Under the pieces are notes generated by a model. The model did no database searches and had not been told where the DNA came from. It worked only from the letters and a program-made list of their open reading frames with translations. Position numbers and translations under genes: made by a program. This document shows positions 1 to 8,516 of a stretch of 64,000 bases of DNA, piece after piece. The stretch lies in the NCBI RefSeq assembly GCF_000153205.1, contig NZ_CH672427.1, forward strand, positions 3,278,596 to 3,342,595, read 5' to 3'. This DNA comes from Nitrococcus mobilis Nb-231. Its GTDB lineage: Bacteria > Pseudomonadota > Gammaproteobacteria > Nitrococcales > Nitrococcaceae. Position 1 is the stretch's first letter, and every line of letters begins with the position of its first letter.

Positions 1-536
1 ATGTGATCGCCCCGGCCGAGGCCTCCTCCAATCTCTCCCGCTACGACGGGGCGCGATACGGCTATCGCTGTAGCCAACCCCGGGATCTGGAGGACATGTA
101 TGAGCGCACCCGTAGCGAGGGTTTTGGCGCCGAGGTCAAGCGCCGCATCATGGTGGGCACTTACGTACTCTCGGCGGGTTACTACGATGCCTACTACCTA
201 AAGGCGCAACAAGTGCGCCGCATGATTCGGGATGATTTTATCCGCGCTTTCGAGGAAGTGGATGTCATCATGGGGCCGACCGCGCCGACGGCGGCCTTCG
301 ATCTGGGCGAGAAAACCTCGGACCCGGTGCAAATGTACTTATCGGATATCTATACGATCGCGGTCAACCTGGCGGGTTTGCCCGCGTTGTCGATTCCGAC
401 GGGTTTCGCCGCGGGGCGGCCGGTGGGGCTCCAGCTCATAGGCAACTTCTTCGCCGAGGAACGATTGCTCAACGTGGGGCATCGGTATCAGCAGGAAACG
501 GATTGGCATGCGCGCATACCACCCGGCTATGAGTGA
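1..536 (+). CDS. gatA: Glutamyl-tRNA(Gln) amidotransferase subunit A, C-terminal part (partial)
   Basis: C-terminal portion of the amidase subunit of GatCAB, which hydrolyses glutamine and passes ammonia to Glu-tRNA(Gln) bound by GatB. The reading frame is open from the window edge (first full codon at base 3), so the N-terminus and the Lys-Ser-Ser catalytic core lie outside. The visible part begins with the family segment [14 protein letters not shown], continues through [18 protein letters not shown], and ends with the [13 protein letters not shown] block usual for GatA. The stop is 61 bp before gatB, on the same strand, as in a gatCAB operon. Truncation is due only to the window border. 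Confidence 0.95.
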   Translation, partial: VIAPAEASSNLSRYDGARYGYRCSQPRDLEDMYERTRSEGFGAEVKRRIMVGTYVLSAGYYDAYYLKAQQVRRMIRDDFIRAFEEVDVIMGPTAPTAAFDLGEKTSDPVQMYLSDIYTIAVNLAGLPALSIPTGFAAGRPVGLQLIGNFFAEERLLNVGHRYQQETDWHARIPPGYE

Positions 537-597
537 GCCGGGTGGCTGCCGATAAGCGGGCGGCGCACGGATTTTTGGGACTAAAGAAGAGGCGGGC

Positions 598-2031
598 ATG
601 AACTGGGAAGCGGTCATCGGGCTCGAAGTCCATATTCAGCTGGCGACCAAGACCAAGATTTTCTCCGGGGCGGCGACAGCTTACGGGGCGGCGCCGAATA
701 CCCAGGCCTGTGCCATCGATCTCGGCATGCCCGGTGTATTGCCGGTGCTCAATGAGCAGGCTGTGCGTATGGCCGTGAAACTGGGTCTCGCGTTGGGGGC
801 GACTATTGCGCCACGTTCGGTGTTCGCCCGCAAAAATTACTTCTATCCGGACCTGCCCAAGGGCTACCAGATCTCGCAATACGAGCTGCCGGTCGTGGCC
901 GACGGCGAACTCACTATCGAGCTCGACGCTGATGTGAGCAAGCGCATCGGAATCATCCGGGCGCACCTGGAAGAGGACGCCGGCAAGTCTCTGCATGAGG
1001 GCTTCGAGCAGGTTACCGCAATCGATTTGAACCGTGCGGGAACGCCGCTGATCGAGGTGGTTTCGGCACCGGATATGCGCTCCGCGAAAGAGGCCGTGGC
1101 CTATATGAAAAAGCTGCATAGCCTGGTGCGCTATTTGGAAATCAGTGACGGCAACATGCAGGAGGGCTCCTTCCGCTGTGACGCCAATATTTCGGTGCGT
1201 CCGCTGGGTGAGCAGCGCCTTGGAACTCGGACCGAGGTGAAGAACGTCAATTCCTTCCGCTTCGTCGAGCGCGCCATTAATTACGAAATCCAGCGCCAAA
1301 TCGAGCTATTGGAGGACGGTGGCAAGGTAGTGCAGGAGACTCGGCTATTCGACACCAGCCGCAACGAGACCCGTCCCATGCGGACCAAAGAGGAGGCGAA
1401 TGACTATCGCTACTTCCCAGATCCGGATTTGTTGCCGCTGGAGATCGAGCCCGCACTGATCGAGGAAGTTCGCAAGACGCTGCCGGAGCTTCCCGATGCC
1501 AAGCGCGAACGCTTCATGCGGGACTATGGGCTGGATGCCTACGACAGCACGGTGTTGACCGCAAGCCGCGCTCTGGCCGATTACTTCGAGGCGGTGGCGG
1601 CGCAGTGCGCCGACGCCAAGTTGGCCGGCAATTGGGTCATGGGGGAATTGGCCGGAGCCTTGAACAAGGCGGGGTTGGATATTACCGAGACGCCGGTTAG
1701 TTCCGAGATGCTCGGTGTTTTGCTTCAGCGCATAAAGGACAATACTTTATCGGGCAAAATCGCTAAGGAGGTCTTCGAGGCCATGTGGAACGGCGAAGGC
1801 GGGGCCGATGCCGTGATCGAGCGGCGCGGGCTGAAACAGCTCACCGATCGTTCCGCTCTCGAGGCTATTATTGAGGAAGTCATCGCCGCCAATCCGAACC
1901 AGACGCAGCAATACCGCGCCGGCAAGGAGAAGCTGCTGGGGTTTTTTGTCGGTCAGGTGATGAAAGCGACAAAGGGTCAAGCTAACCCGCAGCTGGTCAA
2001 CGAATTGCTGCAAGAAAAGCTCGGCGGCTGA
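598..2031 (+). CDS. gatB: Aspartyl/glutamyl-tRNA amidotransferase subunit B
   Basis: GatB binds misacylated Glu-tRNA(Gln) or Asp-tRNA(Asn), activates the side chain with ATP and uses ammonia supplied by GatA to form the correct amide. The 477-residue length is normal. The N-terminus [14 protein letters not shown] is the family signature, followed by the [13 protein letters not shown] segment and a helical YqeY-like C-terminal domain (about residue 330 onward) that contacts tRNA. The ATG at 598 directly begins the conserved N-terminus. It follows gatA closely and ends only 4 bp before the stop of the convergent moeB-like gene, so the two transcripts must share their 3' ends. Confidence 0.97.
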   Translation: MNWEAVIGLEVHIQLATKTKIFSGAATAYGAAPNTQACAIDLGMPGVLPVLNEQAVRMAVKLGLALGATIAPRSVFARKNYFYPDLPKGYQISQYELPVVADGELTIELDADVSKRIGIIRAHLEEDAGKSLHEGFEQVTAIDLNRAGTPLIEVVSAPDMRSAKEAVAYMKKLHSLVRYLEISDGNMQEGSFRCDANISVRPLGEQRLGTRTEVKNVNSFRFVERAINYEIQRQIELLEDGGKVVQETRLFDTSRNETRPMRTKEEANDYRYFPDPDLLPLEIEPALIEEVRKTLPELPDAKRERFMRDYGLDAYDSTVLTASRALADYFEAVAAQCADAKLAGNWVMGELAGALNKAGLDITETPVSSEMLGVLLQRIKDNTLSGKIAKEVFEAMWNGEGGADAVIERRGLKQLTDRSALEAIIEEVIAANPNQTQQYRAGKEKLLGFFVGQVMKATKGQANPQLVNELLQEKLGG

Positions 2032-2035
2032 AAGA

Positions 2036-2836
2036 TTATGGAATGAGGCCAGCTGTTGTCGCAGTGTTGGGCGTTCCTGGCGCAACGCTCCCGCCGGCGC
2101 TACAGACCGGGCACTTCGGATCCGAGCGCAGCCGCAGGATGCGGAATTGCATAGTCATGGCCTCGACGATCAGCAACCGAGAATCGAGCGGCTGCCCAAG
2201 TCCCACCAAGCTCTTTATGGCTTCTACCGCCTGAATGCTGCCGATAACCCCCGGCAACGGGGCCATGACTCCGGTTTCGCTGCAGGTCTCGCCGGCTTCG
2301 CCGGCCTCGGGATAGACGCAGTGATAGCAGGGTTCGCCAGGGCGGTCGGCGCGGAACACCGCGACCTGCCCTTCCATGCGGATCACTGAGCCGGAGACCA
2401 GTGGGCGCCGGGCGGCCACGCAGGCGGCGTTCACCGCATAGCGGGTGGCGAAGTTATCGCTGCCGTCCACGACTAAGTCAACGGTTTCGACCAGCGTGGG
2501 TAAATTATCCGAGTCGAGTGTTTTCGTGATCGACTCCACTTGGACTTCCGGATTGAGTGCCTGAATGGCCGCGGCGGCTGAATCGACCTTCAAGCGGTCA
2601 ATATCGGCACTGCGGTGGATGATCTGGCGCTGCAGATTGGAGAGCTCGACGCGGTCGAAATCCGCCAGTACGAGCGTGCCGACTCCGGCACCGGCCAAAT
2701 ACATGGCCGCCGGCGAGCCCAGCCCACCTAGGCCAACGATCAATACCCGGCTGTCAAGGAGCTTCTCCTGGCCTTCGATGTCCAATCCAGGGAGCATAAT
2801 TTGGCGACTGTAGCGAAGCAGTTGATCATCATTCAT
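2036..2836 (-). CDS. moeB: MoeB/ThiF-family adenylyltransferase
   Basis: E1-like enzyme that adenylates the C-terminal glycine of a small sulfur carrier (MoaD in molybdopterin synthesis, or ThiS in thiamin synthesis). Visible features are the nucleotide-binding loop GLGGLGSP (near residue 36), the ELSNLQRQI segment, the zinc-binding pairs CYHC and CPVC, and GETCSETGVMAP with the family Cys. I place the start at the ATG at 2836 (MNDDQLLRYSRQI), which matches family N-termini and gives 266 residues; an upstream in-frame extension has no family likeness. No moaD or thiS is nearby, so MoeB versus ThiF cannot be settled; a molybdenum enzyme (NarG) at 52 kb makes MoeB attractive. Confidence 0.85.
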   Translation of the reverse strand: MNDDQLLRYSRQIMLPGLDIEGQEKLLDSRVLIVGLGGLGSPAAMYLAGAGVGTLVLADFDRVELSNLQRQIIHRSADIDRLKVDSAAAAIQALNPEVQVESITKTLDSDNLPTLVETVDLVVDGSDNFATRYAVNAACVAARRPLVSGSVIRMEGQVAVFRADRPGEPCYHCVYPEAGEAGETCSETGVMAPLPGVIGSIQAVEAIKSLVGLGQPLDSRLLIVEAMTMQFRILRLRSDPKCPVCSAGGSVAPGTPNTATTAGLIP

Positions 2837-3061
2837 GGCACGAACAAACTCGTCAGCTAAACGGACCGAGCTGAATAGCAAGCATACAACTATAAGCCCT
2901 GTGCCCCTAGGCTGGCTAGCCGCGAGGAAAGACGCGCGCCTGCTCCAGCGATTTGAACCGTGGCAGGCTCGCCTGGCATCGAAAAAGGCCGCGGTTTTCT
3001 GGCGTTTTTGCAAGGAGGTATGTTAAAAAGCCACCCTGATAGAAATGATTCGTGTTCATAA

Positions 3062-3087
3062 TTGAGCCGATGCTACTCTTGGCTCAA
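3062..3087. promoter_or_regulatory. Inverted repeat upstream of exbB
   Basis: Perfect 7-bp arms TTGAGCC and GGCTCAA separated by 12 bases, ending about 40 bp before the exbB ATG. The position suits an operator or a leader hairpin for the exbB-tonB operon. It has no T-run, so a terminator for upstream transcription is less likely. No regulator gene is adjacent. Function is inferred from position only. Confidence 0.35.
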
Positions 3088-3128
3088 AGGCATTCTCCTG
3101 TTCGGAATAACATGTAGAGTCTGCATTT

Positions 3129-3917
3129 ATGAATGTATTGGATGAGGGTCAAATCGGTTCCGCGAGCTTAGCCGGCACGCTTGCGCGGGTGCGCGAGCTA
3201 ATCGACCTCGGCGGCCCCGTGGTCGTGATTCTAGGCTTCATGTCCATTATTGCGCTCACGATCCTATTCCTTAAGTTGTGGCAATTCCGCAGCCTGCAGC
3301 TTGGCGACCGGCGCACCGCCCGTGAGATGCTCCGGCTCTACCGCGGTGGACGTGGCAAGGAAGCGGTGGCCCTGGCTTGCCGGTCACGCAATCCGGTGGC
3401 GCAGGTTCTCGCGCTCGCGATTCGCGGGCGGCGCCGCAGTGAGCTGTCGGAAGCGCGGGTGCGTGAAGAGGTCGTCCGGGTCGCGGCCGATCAACTCGAG
3501 GCGCTGCGCTCTTATTTCCGTCCGCTTGAGGTCATTGCTTCGCTGGCGCCCCTGCTTGGCCTGTTCGGTACGGTATTGGGTATGATCACGGCTTTCCAGC
3601 AGCTCCAGCAAGCGGGTAATCAAGTTGACCCGGCTATTCTCTCGGGTGGCATTTGGGAAGCGCTGCTGACCACCGCCGTCGGTCTTGGCGTTGCGATACC
3701 GGTGGTCGTGGTGATCAATTGGCTGGAGCGTAAAATCGACCGTTTGGCGCACGAGATGCAGAGCACGGTTACCCAGGTCTTTACACTGGATCTTTTGCAG
3801 ACAGCCGAGGATCTTGCGCCGAGTGCTGAGAGTGCTGAGGGAGACGATGAACGGTATGAAAACGCTGGGTTCCGTGCCGACGACATCGGCTTCCGCGCCC
3901 GTGTCGCTGGCGAATAG
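3129..3917 (+). CDS. exbB: MotA/TolQ/ExbB proton-channel protein
   Basis: Inner-membrane proton-channel subunit that, with ExbD, energises TonB for outer-membrane uptake of iron complexes or cobalamin. The 262 residues show three hydrophobic segments (about 30-52, 135-157 and 172-197) with a long cytoplasmic stretch after the first, the ExbB topology. The conserved block LAPLLGLFGTVLGMI before the second segment and LLTTAVGLGVAIP in the third are family hallmarks. It is the first gene of exbB-exbD-exbD-tonB. TolQ is a relative, but the dedicated TonB gene in the same operon favours ExbB. Its 3' end overlaps the next gene by about 70 bp. Confidence 0.9.
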   Translation: MNVLDEGQIGSASLAGTLARVRELIDLGGPVVVILGFMSIIALTILFLKLWQFRSLQLGDRRTAREMLRLYRGGRGKEAVALACRSRNPVAQVLALAIRGRRRSELSEARVREEVVRVAADQLEALRSYFRPLEVIASLAPLLGLFGTVLGMITAFQQLQQAGNQVDPAILSGGIWEALLTTAVGLGVAIPVVVVINWLERKIDRLAHEMQSTVTQVFTLDLLQTAEDLAPSAESAEGDDERYENAGFRADDIGFRARVAGE

Positions 3918-4302
3918 TCCCAGATCGCGTCGGACGCTGGTCAGTCTGACACCGCTCATCGACGTCGTATTCATTCTCCTCGTTTTCTTTATGTTGGCTT
4001 CTTCATTTTCGAATTGGCGGTCCATCGAGCTCAATACCCCGGTTCGTGCCGGGAGCGGCTCCACCACCGGGCAAGCGCTGTTGATCGAGGTGCGCCAGGA
4101 TGGTCTGCGCCTTGCCGGGGCCCCCGTTACGCGCGCTGCTCTTGCCGGCCAGGTCAAAGAGCGATTGGCACGGCAACCGGATTTACGTGTTTTGGTTCGG
4201 TTGGCGGATGGTGTGGTTCTCCAGGAGGCGATCAGCGTGTTCGATCGGCTTACTGCCGCAGGGATAAAGGATCTATCGCTGGCCGGTAGTGCGCCGCAGT
4301 GA
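3847..4302 (+). CDS. exbD: Biopolymer transport protein ExbD (first copy)
   Basis: Single-pass inner-membrane partner of ExbB. The transmembrane helix (about residues 35-55) carries the conserved Asp in TPLIDVVFILLVFF, the residue needed for proton translocation in ExbD/TolR/MotB proteins, followed by a periplasmic domain. The chosen ATG at 3847 is preceded by GAGGGAGACG, a good ribosome site, and gives 151 residues; the gene therefore starts inside exbB and overlaps it by 71 bp. An ATG three codons on is an alternative. Translational coupling with exbB is likely. Confidence 0.88.
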   Translation: MNGMKTLGSVPTTSASAPVSLANSPRSRRTLVSLTPLIDVVFILLVFFMLASSFSNWRSIELNTPVRAGSGSTTGQALLIEVRQDGLRLAGAPVTRAALAGQVKERLARQPDLRVLVRLADGVVLQEAISVFDRLTAAGIKDLSLAGSAPQ

Positions 4303-4314
4303 GCGAGGTTTGCT

Positions 4315-4716
4315 ATGCAGTTTCAGCCGAGCCGCCCCAAAAACGACGAAGAGCGTATCTTGCCACTGATCAACGTGGTCTTTCTGCTGTTGATCTTTTT
4401 CATGTTGGCCGGGCGGCTCGCCGCCTCCGATCCTTTTAAAGTCAAGCCACCGGCCTCGGCCAATGAACACCCGGCTCAGGAATCGGAGGCGATCGTGCTG
4501 ATTGCCGCCGATAAGCGGCTTGCCTTGGATGGCGAGGTGATGAGTGCGGAGGCGCTCGAGAAAGCCGTAGCCGAGCGCATTCGCAGCGGCGGGCCGACTG
4601 TGGTTCGGGTCAAGGCCGACGGTCAGGCGGAGGGGCGGCGTGTGGTTGACCTCATGGAGCGGCTGCGCCGGGCCGGCGTAGTAAAGTTGCGGTTGCTGAC
4701 GGTGCCGGCCGGATGA
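4315..4716 (+). CDS. ExbD-like protein with Asn replacing the membrane Asp (second copy)
   Basis: Second ExbD/TolR-family protein, 133 residues, 12 bp after the first. It has the same plan: short cytoplasmic N-terminus, one transmembrane helix (about residues 16-34) and a periplasmic domain. In the helix the family motif reads LPLINVVFLLLIFF: Asn (codon AAC) stands where the proton-carrying Asp is expected. Because ExbD acts as a dimer inside an ExbB pentamer, this copy may form a heterodimer with the intact one, giving a channel with a single protonatable site. Its stop overlaps the tonB start (ATGA). Confidence 0.85.
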   Translation: MQFQPSRPKNDEERILPLINVVFLLLIFFMLAGRLAASDPFKVKPPASANEHPAQESEAIVLIAADKRLALDGEVMSAEALEKAVAERIRSGGPTVVRVKADGQAEGRRVVDLMERLRRAGVVKLRLLTVPAG

Positions 4717-5636
4717 CAACACTCTCGGGTCGGCATTGGCTGGTGGCGCTTGCAATTGCAGCGACGGTGCATGCCGGTATGCTGCTCGGGCTCATGTGGC
4801 AGACGCCGCCGCCGAGTGCCAAGAGCGCCGGCTTCGGTGGCATCGAGATTTCATTAGGCCCGGCCGGTGGCGGCGGAGCTACTCAGGTGAACGCCGATAC
4901 GCCGCCGCCCGAGCCAATCGCTTCGGAGCCGAAGCCGGAGGCGGCGCAGCCAACCCCGCCGCCAGCAGAAGAAACGGTCGCGGTCGCAGAGCAAAAGCCG
5001 GCCGAGCCTGTGGTCGACAATGAGCCGCACGTTCCAGCGCCGCCACCGATTCCAGTCAAGCCGGCCAAGAGCGAGCCCGTGGTGGAGCAGACACCGCGCG
5101 AAAGCACACCGCGGGAGCACACTCCGAAGCCTCCTGAGCCGCCGCAGCCCAAGCTGCAACCGTTAAAAGCCGCCGAATCGGCGCGGCCGCCTGCACCACT
5201 CAAACCTCCCACCTCGACCCATAATTCGGTTGACGAGCGCACGGCCGCGTTGGCGCCTTCGGCCAAGGGCGCAACGGCTAGCCCTGGACAGACGGCCGGG
5301 CAGGCAACCGATCATAGCGATGCAACCTCGGGCGGCGGATCACCCGGCGCGGTCGCCGATTATGCGGCACTCATCCGGGCTTGGTTGGAGCGGCACAAGC
5401 GCTATCCACACCGTGCCCAGCTGCGTCGCCTCGAGGGTACGGCGCTGCTCTACTTCGTCATGAATCGCCAGGGGCAGGTGTTGAATTACCGTATCCGGCA
5501 AAGTGCCGGCTCAGCCATCCTCGATCGGGCGGTGAAAGCGATGATCGAGCGGGCGAATCCGCTGCCTGCGATGCCGCAGGATATGCGCCAGGCGCGCCTG
5601 GAGTTGGTTATTCCGGTCCGGTTTTCGCTACGCTAA
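4713..5636 (+). CDS. tonB: TonB-family energy transducer
   Basis: TonB couples the ExbB/ExbD proton channel to outer-membrane receptors. The 307-residue protein has an N-terminal membrane helix (about residues 8-29) containing a His at position 20 that matches the TonB transmembrane His. A long Pro/Glu/Lys-rich spacer follows (about 65-170, many PPP, EPKPE and KPPEPP runs) that would span the periplasm. The C-terminal TonB domain (about 215-307) includes YPHRAQLRRLEGTALLYFVM. It overlaps the preceding exbD-like gene by 4 bp and ends just before a strong hairpin. No receptor gene lies nearby, so the cargo is unknown. Confidence 0.9.
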   Translation: MTTLSGRHWLVALAIAATVHAGMLLGLMWQTPPPSAKSAGFGGIEISLGPAGGGGATQVNADTPPPEPIASEPKPEAAQPTPPPAEETVAVAEQKPAEPVVDNEPHVPAPPPIPVKPAKSEPVVEQTPRESTPREHTPKPPEPPQPKLQPLKAAESARPPAPLKPPTSTHNSVDERTAALAPSAKGATASPGQTAGQATDHSDATSGGGSPGAVADYAALIRAWLERHKRYPHRAQLRRLEGTALLYFVMNRQGQVLNYRIRQSAGSAILDRAVKAMIERANPLPAMPQDMRQARLELVIPVRFSLR

Positions 5637-5640
5637 GCAA

Positions 5641-5662
5641 GCGCAGCCAAACGAGGCTGCGC
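5641..5662 (+). terminator. Hairpin after tonB
   Basis: Perfect 8-bp stem GCGCAGCC/GGCTGCGC with a 6-base loop starting 4 bases after the tonB stop. The following sequence is only mildly T-rich (GGGTCTTGTTTC), so it is an imperfect intrinsic terminator. It marks the end of the exb-tonB operon and the left edge of the accessory region. Confidence 0.6.
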
Positions 5663-5971
5663 TCGGGTCTTGTTTCAGTGCAGTGCGCGCGGTACCCAAT
5701 TCACTCCATCCCGCCCACCGTGAATCGAGCTCTCCGGCGCGCTTTACCGATTAGCGGTGCGCGGCCCTACTGAAATAAAAGCGCCGATCGAGACGCTTCG
5801 CCGAATCGTGGCGGACCAGGGCGGTTTAAGGGTACCGGCGTGCGATTCGAAAAGTGCCAACGAGGCACACGCTGGCCACGATTTACTGCGTTAAGGTCCA
5901 AGCAGAGCTGATGGGCGATTCTGCCGGCGAAATCCAAAGAATGCCGCAGGCCAAGTCGATTGCATACTATC

Positions 5972-5981
5972 TGGTGCCGAG
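5972..5981. repeat. 10-bp direct repeat matching the tRNA-Leu 3' end (left copy)
   Basis: TGGTGCCGAG here is identical to 28452-28461, which is the complement of the acceptor end plus CCA of the minus-strand tRNA-Leu(CAG). The two copies flank the whole BREX/toxin-antitoxin region in the same orientation, as left and right attachment sites of an integrated island would. No integrase is present and the match is short, so this is only a candidate site. Confidence 0.4.
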
Positions 5982-5996
5982 TTCGTCGGTTTGTTT

Positions 5997-6013
5997 CGGT
6001 AAGCTGGTTACCG
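5997..6013. promoter_or_regulatory. Palindrome just upstream of pglW
   Basis: CGGTAA and TTACCG arms separated by 5 bases, 22 bp before the pglW GTG and just before its ribosome site. The position would suit an operator or a leader structure for the BREX operon. No cognate regulator is visible in the island. Confidence 0.35.
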
Positions 6014-6035
6014 CACCATCTGCTGGGAGTTCGGA

Positions 6036-6410
6036 GTGGGGGATTCCGGTCGTTGGCATGCCGTGCATCCGTCTGCGTTTCCGCACGAGCAGGAGGCGCT
6101 GGACACCTTGCGTGCGCAATTGCCCGAGACGCCGCCGTTTCGGGCCTGGTCCAACTTCGAGTTTATCGCCGCGGACGGCAGCATCAACGAAGTCGATGCG
6201 CTGGTGGTGTCCACCGACCGCGTCTATCTGATCGAGATCAAAAGCTGGCGCGGGCAGATTACGGGCAACCAGAACACCTGGCTGGTCACCCAGGCCGATG
6301 GCCGCCAGCGTTACGAGGAAAACCCGCTGCTGCTGGCCAACCGTAAAGCCAAGAAGCTGAAGTCGCTACTCGCCCGCCAGCTCCCCTTCAAGAAAGCCGC
6401 GGTGCCCTAT
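6036..6410 (+). pseudogene. pglW: pglW 5' fragment: NERD domain of the BREX-2 kinase PglW, cut by an insertion
   Basis: First 125 codons of PglW. They encode a NERD (nuclease-related) domain: FPHEQEALDTLRAQL, then RAWSNFEFIAADGSINEVDALVV and YLIEIKSWRGQITG with the restriction-enzyme-like D-(x)n-E-x-K arrangement. The GTG at 6036 is preceded by GGGAG at a good distance and fits the family N-terminus. At 6411 the frame enters foreign DNA and would run on to a stop at 6686, giving a 216-residue chimera. Joining codon 125 to base 8521 restores an uninterrupted frame (VPY-VQAAVFLS), showing that this and the kinase ORF downstream were one gene of about 1405 codons. Confidence 0.85.
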
Positions 6411-6427
6411 CCCAAGTTTAACGTCCC
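6407..6427. repeat. Left target duplication and terminal inverted repeat of the pglW insertion
   Basis: CTAT (6407-6410) is the presumed target duplication, repeated at 8517-8520. The insert then begins CCCAAGTTTAACG; the complement of its right end begins CCCATCTTTAACG, matching at 11 of 13 positions. These boundaries are the ones that restore the pglW frame exactly. Confidence 0.7.
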
Positions 6428-8516
6428 CAAAAATAACTTCGCGATACTCAGAGAGTTAAGATCGGCCGCGGCGGCGAGTGGCACTACATTACGTTCATTT
6501 TATAAATCAGCGGGCTCACACGATTGTTTTCTGCACGCCGCCCGGGGCGGGATCGGCCCCGAGGGCCTGATAGATTCGCGCCTGATCGGGCTCGGCGCGG
6601 GTGGCCTTGCGCACGTGCAGGGTGCGGCCATCGCCGCGGTTGAACGTGGCGGTGACCCGGCACTGGCCGGCGAGGGTATCGCGTAGCGTGCTCCAACGCT
6701 CGCAGATGCCGTGGGCGGCGAGGCAGTGGCGGATGAGCTGGACGAACTGATAGGCGAGCACGGTGATGAACAGGTGCCCCTCGGCGCGCTCTTCCTTGTG
6801 ATGGAAGATCGGGCGCAGGCCGAGCTCCGATTTCAGGCTTCGGAAGACCGCCTCAAGGTCGGTGAGCATGATGTAGGTGCGCCACATTGTCTTCTCGTCC
6901 CAGCCGGTCTCGTTGCTGCGCAGGCAATAGACGCCCGGCTCGGTGACCAGAGAGCCTTTCACGGGCAGGCGCTGCCAGTGGATCGCACGGGCGCGCTCGC
7001 CGCTGTCACCGGCGATCACTTCAATGTGGTAGTGCTGGCCGAGGCCGCGGCTTTTCTCCTTGAGCCGCCCGATGCGCTCCCAGAGCTTGTCGATGCGCTT
7101 GGTGGTGCCCCGCCGGCTGAGTCCGGTCGCAAGCTTGTCGAGCCCAGCCTCGAAGCGGTCCATCAGGCGCCCGGCGATCGCTTGCTCCTTGCGCACGCGG
7201 CCCTCGGAGCGACAATACAGGCGCACCTCCTGGCCATCAGCCGAGGGCACTTTGAGTAGCTCCACGGCCTGCCCGCCGGCGTTGTCGAGGGTGATGGCCT
7301 CTTTAAAATCGACCGCGCGGCGGCGCTCGCGGCTGACCACCAGATAGCGGTAGCCCTGCTCGGCCAGCCAGGCGAGGTTGGCCTCGGTGGCCACCCCGCG
7401 GTCCATGACCACAAGCGCGCCGGCGGGCGCCGCGAGGCCGGTGAGCATCCCCTGGAGGGTCTGCGCCTCGGCCGCATTGCCAGCGAAGACCCGCGAGCGG
7501 CGCACAAAGCCGCAGGCATCGAGCACCAGCGCCAGGGTGAGCAGCGGGCAGTCGCTGCGCCGCTCCTTGGAGTGGCCGTGGCGCGCGGCCGGATTGACCG
7601 GTGCCTCGCCCTCGAAGTAAGTGTTGGTCAGATCGTAGAGCGTGATTGTCGGGGCGAGCGCGAACAGATCGCTCACCCGGGCGAACAGATGCCCTTCGAG
7701 GGCCGCGCGGTGGCGCAGCAGGATATCGGAGGTACGGTAGAGCTGCATCGGGCTCATCGCCTCGAAGTCCACCTCCAGCAGCTCGCCGAGGCCGCTGCGC
7801 CGGGCGAGCCACTGATACGTCGCCCGCTCCGAGCCCGGGGCGGCCATGCGGGCAACGATCAGCCCCAGCGCCGCCGCACGTTGCGGGCCGGTCAGCCCCA
7901 GCGCTTGGAGCTGCTCCTCCAAGCCCGCCTGGCGCAGCGCCCACAGGGCGAGCTGCTCGACGCCCACCGAGCGCGGGCGCACCAGTGAGAGCGAGTCCAC
8001 GTCCACCGACTGCACGTCACCCCCACCGCCGGGTACACCGCCAGCATCGGCCGGTGCCGGCGTACCGCCCTGCTCGGCGAGCAGCCGCGCCGCAATACGC
8101 TCGGCCTGGCGCTCGACGGCGAGCGGGAGGCCCTTCCCCTCCTCGTCGAACAGCGCCGCCTGGCCGCTGAGCCGTTGCTCGATGCGCGCACACAACGCCG
8201 ACCAGTGTGCCTGCGCCACTGGGAAGTGCCGCCCCAGGTTCAACAGGGTGCGCTGGCGGACCTTACCGGCGCGCCGCTCGGAGCGCACCAGACGATACGT
8301 GACATACGACTCGCCGGTGGCCGTGCTGCGGGTCTGGGTGCGGCGGATGAACATGCCCGCGAGGCTAGCGTGGGCGGGCGCTCCGCACAAGGGATAACAA
8401 CAAATATTATGGCACTACATCCAGCGCGCCACCCTCGCCACTATACGAATCAATAACTTCTCTTCGCATACACGCCCAAATCAGCCCGAAATCAGGCAGA
8501 GAGCGTTAAAGATGGG
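6411..8516. mobile_element. IS1634/IS4-like insertion in pglW (2106 bp)
   Basis: Insertion bounded by imperfect terminal inverted repeats (CCCAAGTTTAACG / CCCATCTTTAACG) and a 4-bp CTAT duplication, carrying one transposase gene in the orientation opposite to pglW. Removing it with one CTAT rejoins pglW in frame. Inside, an 11-bp direct repeat TGGCACTACAT at 6479-6489 and 8410-8420 could mean that a roughly 1.9-kb IS sits inside a small (about 175-bp) outer element. The transposase is intact, so the insertion may be recent. Confidence 0.8.
6516..8354 (-). CDS. IS1634-family (IS4 superfamily) DDE transposase
   Basis: 612-residue transposase beginning MFIRRTQTRSTATGESY, the usual start of IS1634-type enzymes; an upstream in-frame start at 8390 adds 12 residues without family likeness. 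DDE signatures are visible: LYDLTNTYFEGEA (first Asp), LVVMDRGVATEANL (second Asp), and the C-terminal DLEAVFRSLKSELGLRPIFH segment carrying the Glu of the YREK-like motif. The frame is uninterrupted, so the enzyme could be active. It lies antisense to the disrupted pglW, which it separates into NERD and kinase halves. Confidence 0.88.
   Translation of the reverse strand: MFIRRTQTRSTATGESYVTYRLVRSERRAGKVRQRTLLNLGRHFPVAQAHWSALCARIEQRLSGQAALFDEEGKGLPLAVERQAERIAARLLAEQGGTPAPADAGGVPGGGGDVQSVDVDSLSLVRPRSVGVEQLALWALRQAGLEEQLQALGLTGPQRAAALGLIVARMAAPGSERATYQWLARRSGLGELLEVDFEAMSPMQLYRTSDILLRHRAALEGHLFARVSDLFALAPTITLYDLTNTYFEGEAPVNPAARHGHSKERRSDCPLLTLALVLDACGFVRRSRVFAGNAAEAQTLQGMLTGLAAPAGALVVMDRGVATEANLAWLAEQGYRYLVVSRERRRAVDFKEAITLDNAGGQAVELLKVPSADGQEVRLYCRSEGRVRKEQAIAGRLMDRFEAGLDKLATGLSRRGTTKRIDKLWERIGRLKEKSRGLGQHYHIEVIAGDSGERARAIHWQRLPVKGSLVTEPGVYCLRSNETGWDEKTMWRTYIMLTDLEAVFRSLKSELGLRPIFHHKEERAEGHLFITVLAYQFVQLIRHCLAAHGICERWSTLRDTLAGQCRVTATFNRGDGRTLHVRKATRAEPDQARIYQALGADPAPGGVQKTIV

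Larger units (their letters stand above)
5663..6035. other. Gene-free left border of the defence island
   Basis: About 370 bp with no convincing coding sequence. It contains the 10-bp copy of the tRNA-Leu 3' end (5972-5981), a palindrome (5997-6013) and the ribosome site GGGAG before the pglW GTG. I see no clear sigma-70 promoter; TACTAT at 5965-5970 could be a -10 element but lacks a good -35 partner. No regulator gene of the WYL/BrxR type is present here. Confidence 0.6.

Noticed and set aside
3038-3056. Possible Fur box upstream of exbB
   Set aside because: Only about 10 of 19 positions match the Fur consensus by eye, too weak to support iron regulation.
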